The position numbers were made by a program, and so were the translations under genes. DNA of 64,000 nucleotides. It comes from Trebouxia sp. TZW2008 (Eukaryota > Chlorophyta > Trebouxiophyceae > Trebouxiales > Trebouxiaceae). The DNA is taken from contig BDIU01000280.1 of the NCBI GenBank assembly GCA_002118135.1, positions 186,001 to 250,000 on the forward strand, read 5' to 3'. A model generated the notes under the pieces. The model was not told where the DNA came from and ran no database searches. It saw only the letters and a program-made list of their open reading frames with translations. Shown piece by piece: positions 1 to 11,200 of this stretch. How positions within the stretch are numbered: the first letter of the stretch is position 1; the number at the start of each line of letters is the position of its first letter.

Positions 1-1107
1 AGTGATAGCAAAATTTAGCTGCAAGTCTCGTTTTGACAACACCGGCAATAATCCCAATCCAATGCACAACTCCCATACCTGGTAGTTTCAGAATGTAGTT
101 AAAAAGAGTGTTGCTCTGAAGCTGCAGTAGCCGAGGGGACTGCTATTGATCAAGTCTAGCCAGACCTGTTTCGTCAACGACTCGACAGGGACTCGCGCAG
201 GCTCTTACAGTGACGCGTTTGCTACTGCAGCGAGTACGTCTGACTCAGATTGAAGTTACGAGGCGCATTTCCCGTGGGTTAGGAGCGCGGCTGGCTGCAA
301 ACTTGACTGTGGATCACTGCGCAGAAATCATCACACGCAGTCCAATATGCGTCGACGCGCCCGTGTTTTCTCTGATCAAGGCTGCAGCCTGCAGCCGTCG
401 CGAGAGTAAGATTCGATATCGTACAAAGCATCGCAGCGATGGCTGAAGCGCGATCATGGCACAGGAAGCGCAGAAACACAGGTGCTGCAAGTCGCCCTCA
501 TACTTTGTCGAAAGCCTCGACCAGATCCCCGTAAAGGCCCCAATACGGCACGTATCGACGGGGAAACCGTAGCGAATTTGACCACAAATTTGACGGCGGA
601 TTTACGGTGGCAGCGTATACGAATCCTTCTTCTTGAAAGTCTTACCGGTTCTACCTAGTTGATGCCGCCACCTGTTGATGTTGATAACATTTGCATTGGA
701 TCGGGAACGAAGTTGCAACACACCGGCCTGAATACATAAGGTAGTGCTCAAGCTGACCCATGTACATGTTGTCAGGTTAAGACAGGCTCGTTGCAGTCTT
801 GTAGGGAGCCACATCGTGATGGCTTCTCTGAAAGCATTTGAGGAAGCGCTGTCCAGGAGCGCCTTGCTTTTGACCAAACATATTGAGTGGTAGCATGGCC
901 TATCGTTTTGCGGCACATCGCTACCCAGCATCTACAGAAAGCACGATCATTTGTTGCTGATTCTATGCTGAAAGCAAGTGCTAGGATCATATGTATCGAC
1001 CTTAGCATTGGAACATAATCTGGGCAGACATTCCTTTCTTTCCTTGGAGTACAAAGACAACCCCTAGGTCCAATCAGACTTGTCGGCTGACCAAAGGATT
1101 CAAATGT
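1..1107. other. Left-edge region with no supported gene
   Basis: I find no exon here that I can defend. Open frames are short and lack family resemblance or consistent splice sites. Bases from about 180 to 600 are visibly richer in CG dinucleotides than the introns to the right, which is also true of the start regions of several genes in this window. This could therefore be the promoter and 5' end of a gene running off the left edge on the minus strand, but that is only an inference. TAF12 ends at 1108, so part of the right side is its 3' untranslated region. Confidence 0.3.
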
Positions 1108-4100
1108 CTAGGCAGTCTCTGGCTGTGGCTGTGATGCTGTTGCATTTGCAGCCATAGCTCGCCGGACTGCAGCAGCTCGACTTTTGTGCAGTTCAGAGGC
1201 GGCAGGTCTCTTATAGGGCCGCACCACATTAGACCCAAAGCCTGGTACATGCAATTGCCTGCAGGACAGCAAGCAACACTCGGGTTCTGGCATCATTTCA
1301 CACCAGATCTTGACACTTTGATCACACAAACTGCAAAACCACCCCAACACCCCTAACTCTTTAGCCGTGCTGACTGTCCAAGAAAAGTACAGGGGGTTTT
1401 GTCACATCCTGTGCACTCAAGCACTGTGTGAAGACCCAAACAGAGAAGTTCTCCAGGGACGATATCCCAACACATGGAGTCTGCTAGCTTTGCTGGCATG
1501 TCCTTGTTACGGTGATGCTGGTGGCAATGATGCTGATGTGCAGTGATATGTGTGTAGCACGTGTCTCACCAGTTATGCTCAAGGAATGCAGCAAGATCTG
1601 CTGGCTGTAGCTGTAGGTCTTCAGCACTGGCTCCAGCAGACTGCCTTCGTTGAGCCATGCTGCAGCCAAAACTGAGGGCCTGGCCAACCAAATCTTCCAT
1701 GACTTGAACCAGCGCAGCCTCTGCTTCAGGCTTGAGGTGTAGCTTGGGTCCCCCAACCCTTGTCAGCAGCTGCTGCAGTGCCTAAAAGTGGAACGCAACA
1801 TTCATGGACTGGCTAGGTATGGGTGGACGGATCGACCAGTTGATTCCTCCATGACTTGGATCAACGCAGGGTCTGCCTGAGGCTTGAGCTGCAGCTTGGG
1901 TCGCCCCACTCTTGTCAGCAGCTGCTGCAGTGCCTATAAGAGAAATGGATTTGCAGTTGACTAGGGGACGGGCGGATTGGTTGCTCGATTGATTTCTCCA
2001 TGACTTGAATCAACGCAGACTATCCTTCAAATTTGAGATGAAATTTGGGTCCCACTACCCTTGCCAACAGCTGGTGTAGTGCCTCTACGTTACATGCATT
2101 GTCAATGAACCCATTGACTTGTTGATTGAGTGACTGAAGTGCTGCTTGGAGGCTGGGTGTGCTAATGAAGGTAAGGTTGTGTGAATTTTCGTTTGATACA
2201 TGACTGAGGGCTCATTGATACCTATGAGCATCAGTCATCATGATTAACTCATTGCATGCTTTGGGTTTGAGATGTAGATTGAGTCCACCTACCCTTGACT
2301 ATAGCTGCTGCATTGCCTGCACAGTGCATGCATTGTTGACTGAGAGAGCGTTCAATTGTGACGGTGATGGATGTGCACATGAACAGATGACTGGCTGAAT
2401 GATCAATGCATGACTGAGTGCTCACTGATGCTCGTTGGTTCAGACATTTCTTGTCCTCTTCTGACATGTCAAACTGTGTCAATCAGTGCTTTGAGTCATG
2501 CTCACATCATGGATCAGACACAAACTGTCCCGACATCACATTGTCACGGTCAGATCACACTCAAAAGCTTAGATCTGGTTGGATTGGACATGATGCAGGC
2601 ACTTACCTGTTTGTTCAGAAACTTCTTGTCTCCTTCTGACAAGACTGCTGGTGGTGGGGTTGCTGCTCTAGCAGGCTGCGCGCTAGGTTGGCCTGCCTGT
2701 GGGCGCACCTGTGAGGGGCCAAGACCAGCACTGCCCTGCCCTGCATCAACACCATCGAAAGCACATTCAACACCCGTTAAGACTGTTGCATTGACTACAA
2801 CAAGTAGTGACAACTTGATGGGAGGAGAAAAAGCTGTTGCTGGTGGTGCTGCTGGTCTGGCAGGCTGCGTGTCAGGTTGGCCTGCCTGTGGGCGTACCTG
2901 AAGGGGCCAAAGCCCGGCACTGCCCCGCCCTGCATCAACACCATCGAAAGCACACTTCACACCCGCTTAGTCTGTTTCATTGACTACAGCAAGTAGTGAC
3001 GACTTGATGGGAGGAGAAAAAGCTGTTGCGGGTGGTGCTGCTGCTCTAGCAGGCTGCACGTTAGGTTGGCCTGCCTGTGGGCGTACCTGAGAGGGTCAAA
3101 GCCCAGCACTGCCCTGCCCTGCACCAATCCCAACCACATGACACCAAGGGCACAGTCTATGGCATGGCAGTGCAGCATAGCTGGGCGGTGCGCAAGTCCT
3201 GTGCGCAACATTGCTAGATCTAGTGTGTTCATTGCCTTTCGTTTGCATATGAGTCTGAGCAAAACTAGCAGCAGCTGTAATAGCTGAGCACGATGTAAGA
3301 AACCACAGTCTGTATCATCATGCTAGTTTGGCACATAAGTCTGCAGTCAAGCTCAAAGCATGTGAAACGGTGCTAAAGGGACGCCACGGTCTATCCAAGG
3401 CCTCTCAAACACGCCTAACGGCAAAGACTTTTTCTTTTCTTTTTTCTTTGAAGCGGTGCGCATTCTGCATTGCCAGTGCATCAAGACCTGTAAGGTTGTA
3501 CATTTGTGAACTCATGGCACACATGTCTGCAGCAAAGGTCGCACCACAATGAATCTGTGCACATTCTGCATTGCTGAGCCATTAAGGCCTGTACAACTGA
3601 TATGTTATGGCATACACGTCTGGAGCAAAAGTAGCACCACAATGAATCTGTGCACATTCTGCATTGCTGAGACACCAAGGCCTGTATAAGTGTGCCTCTG
3701 TGACAAACAACTCAGAAACAAATCAGCAGCGTGGTGGTGCTGCTGGTGCACCTGCTGCATTGCTAAGACATCATCATTTACACAGTGTTGACTCTTGGCA
3801 CACCAGCATGCAGCAAAGCTAGCAGCATGAAAACATTGTGCACATTCTGCATTGCTGAAACATTACGGCCTGGATGAATGTGCTTGTGTAGCATACAAGT
3901 CTGTGGCAAAGCCAGCAGCAGGGTGGTAGACTGCTCACCTCCAGGGATGCCTGGGGGAGTGGCAGGCCTGTGAATGCCTTGAGGGTACACAGGGTTGAAG
4001 GCTGGCCTGTTAGCAGGGTAGGAGGTTGACGGCTGAGGAAAGTTTCCCTGCATATGACCAAAATCAAATCATCATCTTTGGATCACATCAGTTTTGTTAT

Positions 4101-7100
4101 GATTGTGTAGTTTTGATCATGAAATCTGATGGCGTGCTGGCAGAATTTAATGAAGTGATGATACACAGGCTTGAAGGCTGGCCGGTCAGCAGAGTACGAG
4201 GTTGACGGCTGAGGAAAAGCACCCTGCATATGACAGGAGTAGAGGTCTCCATCAGGTCTGCGATTCTGATTGCTTGACTTGCCAGGGTTCTTGAAATCTG
4301 GTCCCATGCTGATATGCATGAATGCCTTGAGGGTAGACAGGACTGAAAGCCGACCTGTCAGCAGAGTACGAGGTTGACGGCAGAGGCAATTTTCTCTGCA
4401 TTTGACCAAAATCATACCGTCGTCTTTGACCACATCAGTACTCTTGTTACTGTGTGAGCTTGATCCTGAAGGCTGATTGCATGCGGGAACGGATGAGTGA
4501 CTTGAGGGTTCACAGGCTTGAAGGCTGGCCTATTAGCAGATTATGAGGTTGACAGCCTCTTGTTGCATGATAATTTGGAGAGAGAATTTCCGTGCATATG
4601 ACCCAAACCATATCATTATCTGTGATCATATCAGTATTGTTGTTATTGTGTGACTTGTGATCCTGAAATCTGATTGCACGCTGGTACAAACAAACGGCTT
4701 GATGGTACACAGGGTTGATGGCTGGCCTGTTGGGAGAGTACGAGGTTGGCGGCTGAGGACAGGCACCCTGCATCACATTGCAACACCGCTAGTGTTGGGT
4801 TTGCAACCCCGACTGCCTGCCATACATGCTTGACTTGCCACAGACATGTGAGTACAAGTGAGTGCCTTGAGGTTACACAGGGTTGAAAGCTGCCCTGACA
4901 GCAAAGTACAAGGTTGACGGCTGAGGAAAGCAACCCTGCATGACATCACAACCCTGCTTGTGTCAAATCTGCAGCTTTGCCTGCTTGCCATGCACGCTTT
5001 GTTTGCCAGGGCTCCTGAGATCTGCTTCCATGCTAGTACATGTGACTGCCTTTGAGGTGACAGCTTGTTTGTTAGCAGAGTATGAGGTTGACGGCTGTGG
5101 AAAGGCACCCTGCACAGCATCAGAAAACTGCTTGTATCAAGGTCGCAGCCCACACTGTTTGTCATACATGCTTCACTTGCCAGCCAGTTGGGTCATTGTT
5201 TTGACCTGGGGAGGACATTGTTGTTGGTGGCGCAAAGTCGGGATGCAGCTGTCTTAAGGTTGCATGCCAGCGTACTGCAAAGCTATTGGAGTATGCTGTG
5301 CTTGTAGCCTATGAACAGCTGCAACCTGACCCTGGACCACGCAGCAGCAAACGCACAAAAGACTGCAGACACCCACGCATGACTCTGCAGATACGGACAC
5401 AGCACCAAGCGCAAACCTCAAGGCAGCGTTTGCCTTGAAGTAGAATCAAGGCAGAAGGGCCGTCAAAAGTAACCCAAATGTTGACAAGCTGAGGGGAAAG
5501 AGGCAAAAGTATGGAAACGGGGGCAGCTTGCTGCAAAGCCCAATCACAAGACGTTGCACTTAAAATATTCACGCATCAAAAGTCTGCAATCAGATGAGTT
5601 GAGATCAGAACAAGCAGGCCTGGCAAAACAGAAGCTGTATCTGAGATGCTATAGTTAGTAAAAGAGGCCTGACCTGGTGTGAGTACATGGGTCTTTGCTG
5701 GGCCACTGTGGGTCGGGGCTGCTGACCCATCATCACCCCAGGCTGACCCCCCACTGGGGTCCCCACTGCACCAGGCACCCCAGGCTGCCCTTGGGGCCCG
5801 GGGGGGTAGGGCATCCCTGGGCGCCTCACCCCTGTGGGTGCAGCAGGCCTGTTGACAGCTGGCGGTGGGGTTGGCCTCCTCATTTGCTGACCTGGCATGC
5901 CTGTAAATACAACCACTGTTTCTGTGCTTTCTGTTTTTGACTAATCCTCTTGTGACGGGGTAAGATACTTGAGAGGATCCCCCAGTTGAATGAGGAAATG
6001 AAATGGTTTTCCAAGCAATGACTTGACCCTCACTGCAGCAATTGCATTAACACTCAGGTGCTATCTTAGATTGTGTCACATGTTGAACCCATGCACATGT
6101 GTCGCAAGAGTGATACCAGCAGCGGTAACAACAAATCTGCAAACAGCTGAAACTCATTTGTTAACAGTTTGCTGCAGAAGAATGACAAATTGCAGGCAGC
6201 CAGTGAGATTTTGTGTGTGTTTGCTGCAACAAACCTGCAGGCAGCTGTGGGCCATTTGGCTGGACCAGCCCTCCACCAGGGGCAATGCCCCTTTGCACCA
6301 GCTGCTGTGCAAGGTAGCTTCTGCCTTCTTGATTGCTACGCATCAGGTGCTCAACATTGGCCTGATCCATGCCCAGCGTGCGAGCTATGTAGTCTGGGGC
6401 TGGCATGTTCTGCAGCATCCTGGCAATGGCTTGGGTGTTTTGCAGTGAGGGAGCAGCGGGCGCTTGAGCTGGCCGGACAGCCTGCAGTCAACCTTTCCCA
6501 AGCTTAGTGTTGCCACTAATCTAAGCTATGTAGTCTGGGGCTGGCATGTTCTGCAGCACCCTGGCAATGGCTTGGGTGTTTTGCAGCGAGGGAGCGGCGG
6601 GCGCTTGAGCTGGCCAGACAGCCTGCAGTCAAGCTTTCCCAAGATGAGTCTTGCCACTACTGCAAACTATGTAGTCTGGGGCTGGCATGTTCTGCAGCAT
6701 CCTGGCAATGGCTTGGGGTGTTTTGCAGCGAGGGAGCAGCTGGCGCTTGAGCTGGCCGGACAGCCTGCAGTCAAGCTTTCCCAAGCTTAGTGTTGCTACT
6801 AGTTTGAGCTGTAGTCTGGGGCTGGCATGTTCTGCAGCATTCTGGCAATGGCTTGGGTATTTTGTAGTGAGGGAGCGGCAGGCCCTTGAGCTGGCCTGAC
6901 AGCCTGCAGATCAGCGTTTTCTTTGTGACATGTAAGGTGACAATGGACAGTAGTTCAAGCTACGTAGTCTGGGGCTGGCAAGTTCTGCAGCATCCTGGCG
7001 TGGAGAGCAGAAGCGGGGGGCGCCTGAGCTTGCCTCGCAGCCTGCTTTAAGCTTTGACATTGATGCTGTTGCAAGTGTGATGTTGACACGCTGCTGCATA

Positions 7101-7913
7101 GAGGCAGGTGCTGCTTTGGCTTGCTATGACACCGCTTTGGCGTCAAGCAGCCAGGCAGTCAGACTGTGATCATGATGCCTGATGCTGAGATGGTCATGAC
7201 ATGGCATTTGACACTGCACCTTAAGTGTGATGCTGCATCTGAAGTTAGGCTTGCACAGTTGAGGAATGCACGTAACACAACTGGCAATGTTTCAGCAAAC
7301 GAAGCAGACCAAGCCAACATAGGCCCACCTGCATTTGTGAAGCTGCAGCGCCTTGCTGTTGCTGCTGCTGATGTTGCATTTGCTGCTGATGCATGGCATA
7401 CTGAGCTGCTGGGGGTCTTGCAGGTTGTTGAGGCCTAACTGGCATGCCAGGCTGTGGTTGACCAGGCTGGCTTTGTGCAGCTTGCTGCCGATACTGTCCT
7501 TGCTGAGCCTGAGACATTGCCAGCTGATTCTGAGCCTGCAGGTACTGCTGATGCTGCTGGTGCAAGGACTGACCTGGCTGGTGCATTGCCTGACCCTGCA
7601 TTGCAGCCATTGCCTGGGTACATGCAAAGGCTTGACAGGCTTGCCTTGTTTCAGTCAAGCTTTGCAGTTTTCTGTTATACCCTCTGCTGATATTGGTACA
7701 CATTCGGCTGTGCAGACGCTCCAGGGGCTTGCGCAGGTCGAGGAGCTAGGTTACTTGGAGGCAAAGTGGGTCCTGGCTGCATTGACGGGCGCGGAAACTG
7801 TGATCCAGGTGGGGCAGAGCCTGCATAGCCAGCACAAGATGCTCCGAACTGTCGGCAATGCCCTGAAAATGTTGCCACCGATACAGTAGCAACTTACCAG
7901 GTTGGCCTGACAT
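1108..7913 (-). CDS. TAF12: TFIID/SAGA subunit TAF12 (histone-fold)
   Basis: TBP-associated factor 12 pairs with TAF4 through a histone fold in TFIID (and SAGA) and acts in the nucleus in polymerase II initiation. Nine exons on the minus strand join in phase: 7898-7913, 7681-7862, 7329-7613, 6235-6481, 5674-5900, 3939-4047, 2607-2740, 1570-1781, 1108-1258, giving about 520 residues. Residues 1-400 are Pro/Gln-rich, with a run of Gln near residue 150, as in plant TAF12. The histone fold is about residues 401-475, including VQVMEDLVGQALSFGCSMAQ, the LQL motif and EHNW, followed by the family hallmark HVPGFGSN and a basic RRAMAAN tail. All introns have GT-AG ends. The start ATG lies in a 16-base first exon and is supported by phase. 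Exons 4, 6, 7 and 8 are preceded by arrays of partial exon copies. It is divergent from VPS35. Confidence 0.9.
1782..2330 (-). repeat. Acceptor-side exon-copy array, TAF12 exon 8
   Basis: Upstream of the real exon (minus strand) are three diverged copies of the intron 3' end plus the first ~90 bases of the exon, at about 1840-1940, 1990-2090 and 2235-2325, spaced ~150 bp or more. Each begins with a CAG or TAG acceptor followed by GCACTG(C)AGCAGCTG-like sequence and stops before the middle of the exon. Decay increases with distance from the real exon. Confidence 0.75.
2741..3145 (-). repeat. Acceptor-side exon-copy array, TAF12 exon 7
   Basis: Two further copies of the exon start (encoding RPQAGQP..QPARAA..PP) lie at about 2815-2945 and 3000-3120. 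In both copies the coding sequence diverges where the real exon continues with LSEGDKKFLNKQ and its donor, so they lack the exon 3' half. Confidence 0.75.
3445..3905. repeat. Intronic tandem repeat, ~100 bp unit
   Basis: Inside the TAF12 intron 3' of exon 6 (minus sense), the phrase GTGCACATTCTGCATTGCTG recurs near 3456, 3558, 3650 and 3836 with conserved flanks (CAAGGCCTGTA, GTCTGxAGCAAA). It does not clearly match a coding exon, so it may be a fully decayed donor-side array of exon 6 or a plain minisatellite. Confidence 0.6.
4048..5120 (-). repeat. Acceptor-side exon-copy array, TAF12 exon 6
   Basis: About six diverged copies of the start of exon 6 (coding GxFPQPSTSYxANRPAFNPVY) lie near 4150-4232, 4330-4395, 4510-4600, 4690-4772, 4870-4940 and 5045-5112, each preceded by a CATATGCAG- or CAGG-type acceptor in minus-strand sense. 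Several keep an open frame for 20-30 codons. None keeps the 3' part of the exon with its GGAG/GTGAGC donor. Confidence 0.75.
6482..7075 (-). repeat. Acceptor-side exon-copy array, TAF12 exon 4
   Basis: Four tandem copies of the first ~85 bases of exon 4 plus its upstream intron end, spaced about 140-150 bp (exon starts near 6623, 6770, 6905 and 7050). All encode variants of AVRPAQAPAAPSLQNTQAIA and all break off just after the PAPDY codons. Three are nearly identical to the real exon; the farthest is the most diverged. Short copies of the exon's donor end (CAGCTGCCTGCAG) also occur at about 6125-6200 on the other side. Confidence 0.85.
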
Positions 7914-8269
7914 ACTGTGCCCGTACTGAACGCCTTACATGGATACAGACGACAGAGAATCAACGACCTGGTGATCAGGGCCAGTCGTAACGCTGCAAGC
8001 GCACAATCGACTGGAGCAAAGCAGAGGTCGTGTCAATGACGGAAAATACCCGTGCAAAGTCTCGCTTTGCCGGCAAAGAGCGTCGATTGCGGGATGAAGG
8101 ACAACATGAAGTGCAGCTCAGCGATGAGCACTATAGAGAATTACGGTTGGTTGTCGTCATTACGATTCGTAACTGCTGCCTTTGACCTGCACCTTCGCAA
8201 TGCTAACGACAGTGTTCAACGCTCTGCGGCAGGACTTCGTTCGGTCCAGCTACATCACAACTCGCTGCA
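7914..8269. promoter_or_regulatory. Divergent upstream region between TAF12 and VPS35
   Basis: Only 356 bases separate the two start codons, which point away from each other, so the region must hold both core promoters and 5' leaders. It is richer in CG than the introns. I see no clear TATA box. An ATG at about 8036 opens a short frame in the plus direction that does not connect to VPS35. Confidence 0.55.
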
Positions 8270-11200
8270 ATGTCGGTGCGTAATAGTGCGCGCTTTTTCG
8301 GCACCTTGATGCTGCCTGCGACCTGACGGCATCGAATCCATCAAACTGATGCTCTACTTTTGTGCAGGGCGACCACGGTGGTCTTGTCATATCTGATCAG
8401 GAACAACAGAAATGGTTGGACGAAGCAAGCACGTCCGTCAAGCGCAACGCATTCTTCATGAAAAAGTCGCTGGTGGGTGCTGATCTGTTGCACTGCGACA
8501 GACAAGTCGCGCAGCCGATGTCAGCGAATGGCATGTTTACAGGACGATGACAATTTGCGTGAGGCTCTCAGATACTCAGCAGCTATGTTGGGCGAACTTC
8601 GCACATCGCAGCTCACGCCTCAGAAGTACTTCGAGCTGTACATGCAGACTTTCACTGAACTGCAGCACCTCGAGGTGCGCCAGAGAAGCCCTGCCAAAGC
8701 TTGATATTTCTCTCGTGCTGTCAAGAAAGAACTCTCTGATCTATATGCAGATGTTCTTCAAAGAGGAACACAAGAAGGGTCGCCAATACTCGGACTTGTA
8801 TGAGCTGGTGCAGCATGCAGGCTATGTCTTACCGCGCATGTAAGTCTTTGAGCAGACAGCATCAGTTACTGTATGCATCAATAGCCATAAGCAATCATCA
8901 TGCCTAGAGCTTTGAGATTGCTTTCCTTTGCTGCACGCTTGCATGAGCAAGGTTGTGCGCGTGTGTCAGTCATGCAGACGGACACAAGCTTCAGCAAAAA
9001 AGCATCAAATACTTCATGCAGCATGTGACAGTGTTGCGCCTGATAAGCATTCATTTCATTGACTCGTTCCAAACATGTGCTAGCCAGGCTCAGCAGGCCC
9101 AGCTAGGTACGTACTGGAGCAATCAACTGTCTCCAACCAGTTTGGTCCTGTGCTAATCTCAACCACTTGTATTGAGCATGGAGGGATGTAAGTTCCTTAT
9201 ACACAGTTGTCTGCCAAGTGTCTCTGGCCAATAAGCATGCAGACATGTAATATGACCTGCAGGTACCTTTTGTGCACTGTTGGCTCTTGCTACATCCGCA
9301 GCAAGGAGACAGCAGCAAAAGACATCTTGAAAGATTTGGTGGAACTATGCAAAGGGGTGCAGCACCCAACCCGAGGCCTCTTTCTGCGCAGCTACCTTTG
9401 TCAGGTTTGTGTTATGCTCTCTGCCCCTGAGGCAGCCATGCTGCATTACTTACTGCATGCTGAATGCATCCTGTCAAATAGTAGCCGCTGAATGTGATGA
9501 AACTACCTGTGCTGACATCACACACACAGACAATACTTTGCATCAAATGATGTTCACCAATGCATGCATGAGCAGGTATTCAAGGTGCCACACCCACCCC
9601 AGCAAGCACAAAAATGCTAGGCCACTGTATTCTTGGTGGATGTGATTGAGGTGTCAAGGGATCTTCTGCCGGACGTGAGCCCCTGAGATGTCTAGGGTGA
9701 ACTCCAAATGTATGTCATGCTCAGGCTGTTGCAGCCTTGCTTGATGCGCTTGAGGGCGTCAGGGGCTCTCCTCATGCATGTCATGTCGAACTGTTGTGCT
9801 TGCAGGTGTCAAGGGGTCTTCTGCCAGATGTGGGCTCTGACTATGAAGGCCCGGGGGGTGACATTACAGATGCAGTGGATTTCCTGCTGGTCAACTTCAC
9901 GGAGATGAATAAGCTCTGGGTCCGCATGCAGCACCAAGGCAGCATCCGTGATAGGTATGCCACTTGCACGCCAGTTGTGGTCAGGGCATGTATCAGCTGT
10001 GGGTCTGCGTGCAGCCTCGCGCCATCGAGGCAGCGTCCATTATATGTTTGCCAGATGCACACCAGCTATGGTCTAGATATGAACAAGCTGTGAGTTTGCA
10101 TGCAGCACCAGCGTAGCATTTGCGACTGGTGACCTGCATCAATTGTGTTCTGTCTAACAAGCTCTGCTGCTGCTGCTGCTGCTGCTGCTGCTAACGCTGC
10201 TGCTGCTCATGTGGCTGCTTTTCTGCTGTTTACGATCTACATACAACTTTTATCAACCAGAGTGTGTAGAAGCTGTAACGTGCCCGTCATGCATATAGGG
10301 TCTTGACAAGGCATGCAGGTTGCCGATGCATGAGGTTGTTGTTCAGCAGCTTTTGAATGATGAAAGAACTGTCAGAAGAGCGCTGGTATGAGCTCTCTGA
10401 TTCATATGCTGGGATGCAGGGAGCGGCGGGAGAAGGAGAGGCAACAGCTGGCTGATTTGGTGGGGCGCAACCTCACATATGCGAGCCAGCTAGATGGCCT
10501 AGACTACAAGCTGTATCAGGTGAACACTCACTCCTGCAAGAATTGTCTGCCTTGACCCTGCAAGATCTTATAGGTCTTTCATACAAATTTGGTGATATTG
10601 ACCTGATAGGGCATAATCTCACCATTAAGCCAGCTGGGCAGCCTAGACTACAAGCTGTATTGGGTCAGAAGTTCTATCTATGGTTGAGTGCATTTCTTAG
10701 CTTTCTTTGCTCACGGTCACTGTCATTTGCCATCTTACCTGAAAGTTCTTGCACCTGGCATGAAAGTGTCACTGCTTTTACAACATAGGAGCAAAGTGTC
10801 AGAGACAGCACAAACGCATGTCCAACGCTGCTGCCATAAGCTAGTGTTGCCTATGCAGAGCGCAGTGCTACCCATGTGATTGAGCAAGTCACGCAGTGCA
10901 AGGACAACATTGCCCAGCAGTACCGCATGCAGTGCATCAAACAGCAGCTGAGCACAAATGTTGCTATCCAGAGTGTGGTTCTGCCTTGTGCGTCGAGCTA
11001 TCCCTCAAAGCCAGGACAACTTTGCACAGTAGTGCCTCATGCAGGAAATGACTATTGTGAACAGTAGCTGGCAAAACTTGGTATTGATTGCTTACAAGCT
11101 GACGTTGGCTGTGCAGAGTGTAGTCCTGCCCCGTGTGATGGAGCAAATTGTCCAGTGCAAGGACAACATTGCCCAGCAGTACCTCATGCAGTGCCTTATC

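Noticed and set aside
210..446. 78-codon plus-strand frame near the left edge
   Set aside because: No family resemblance and no supporting splice sites; CG-rich composition alone explains a long frame.
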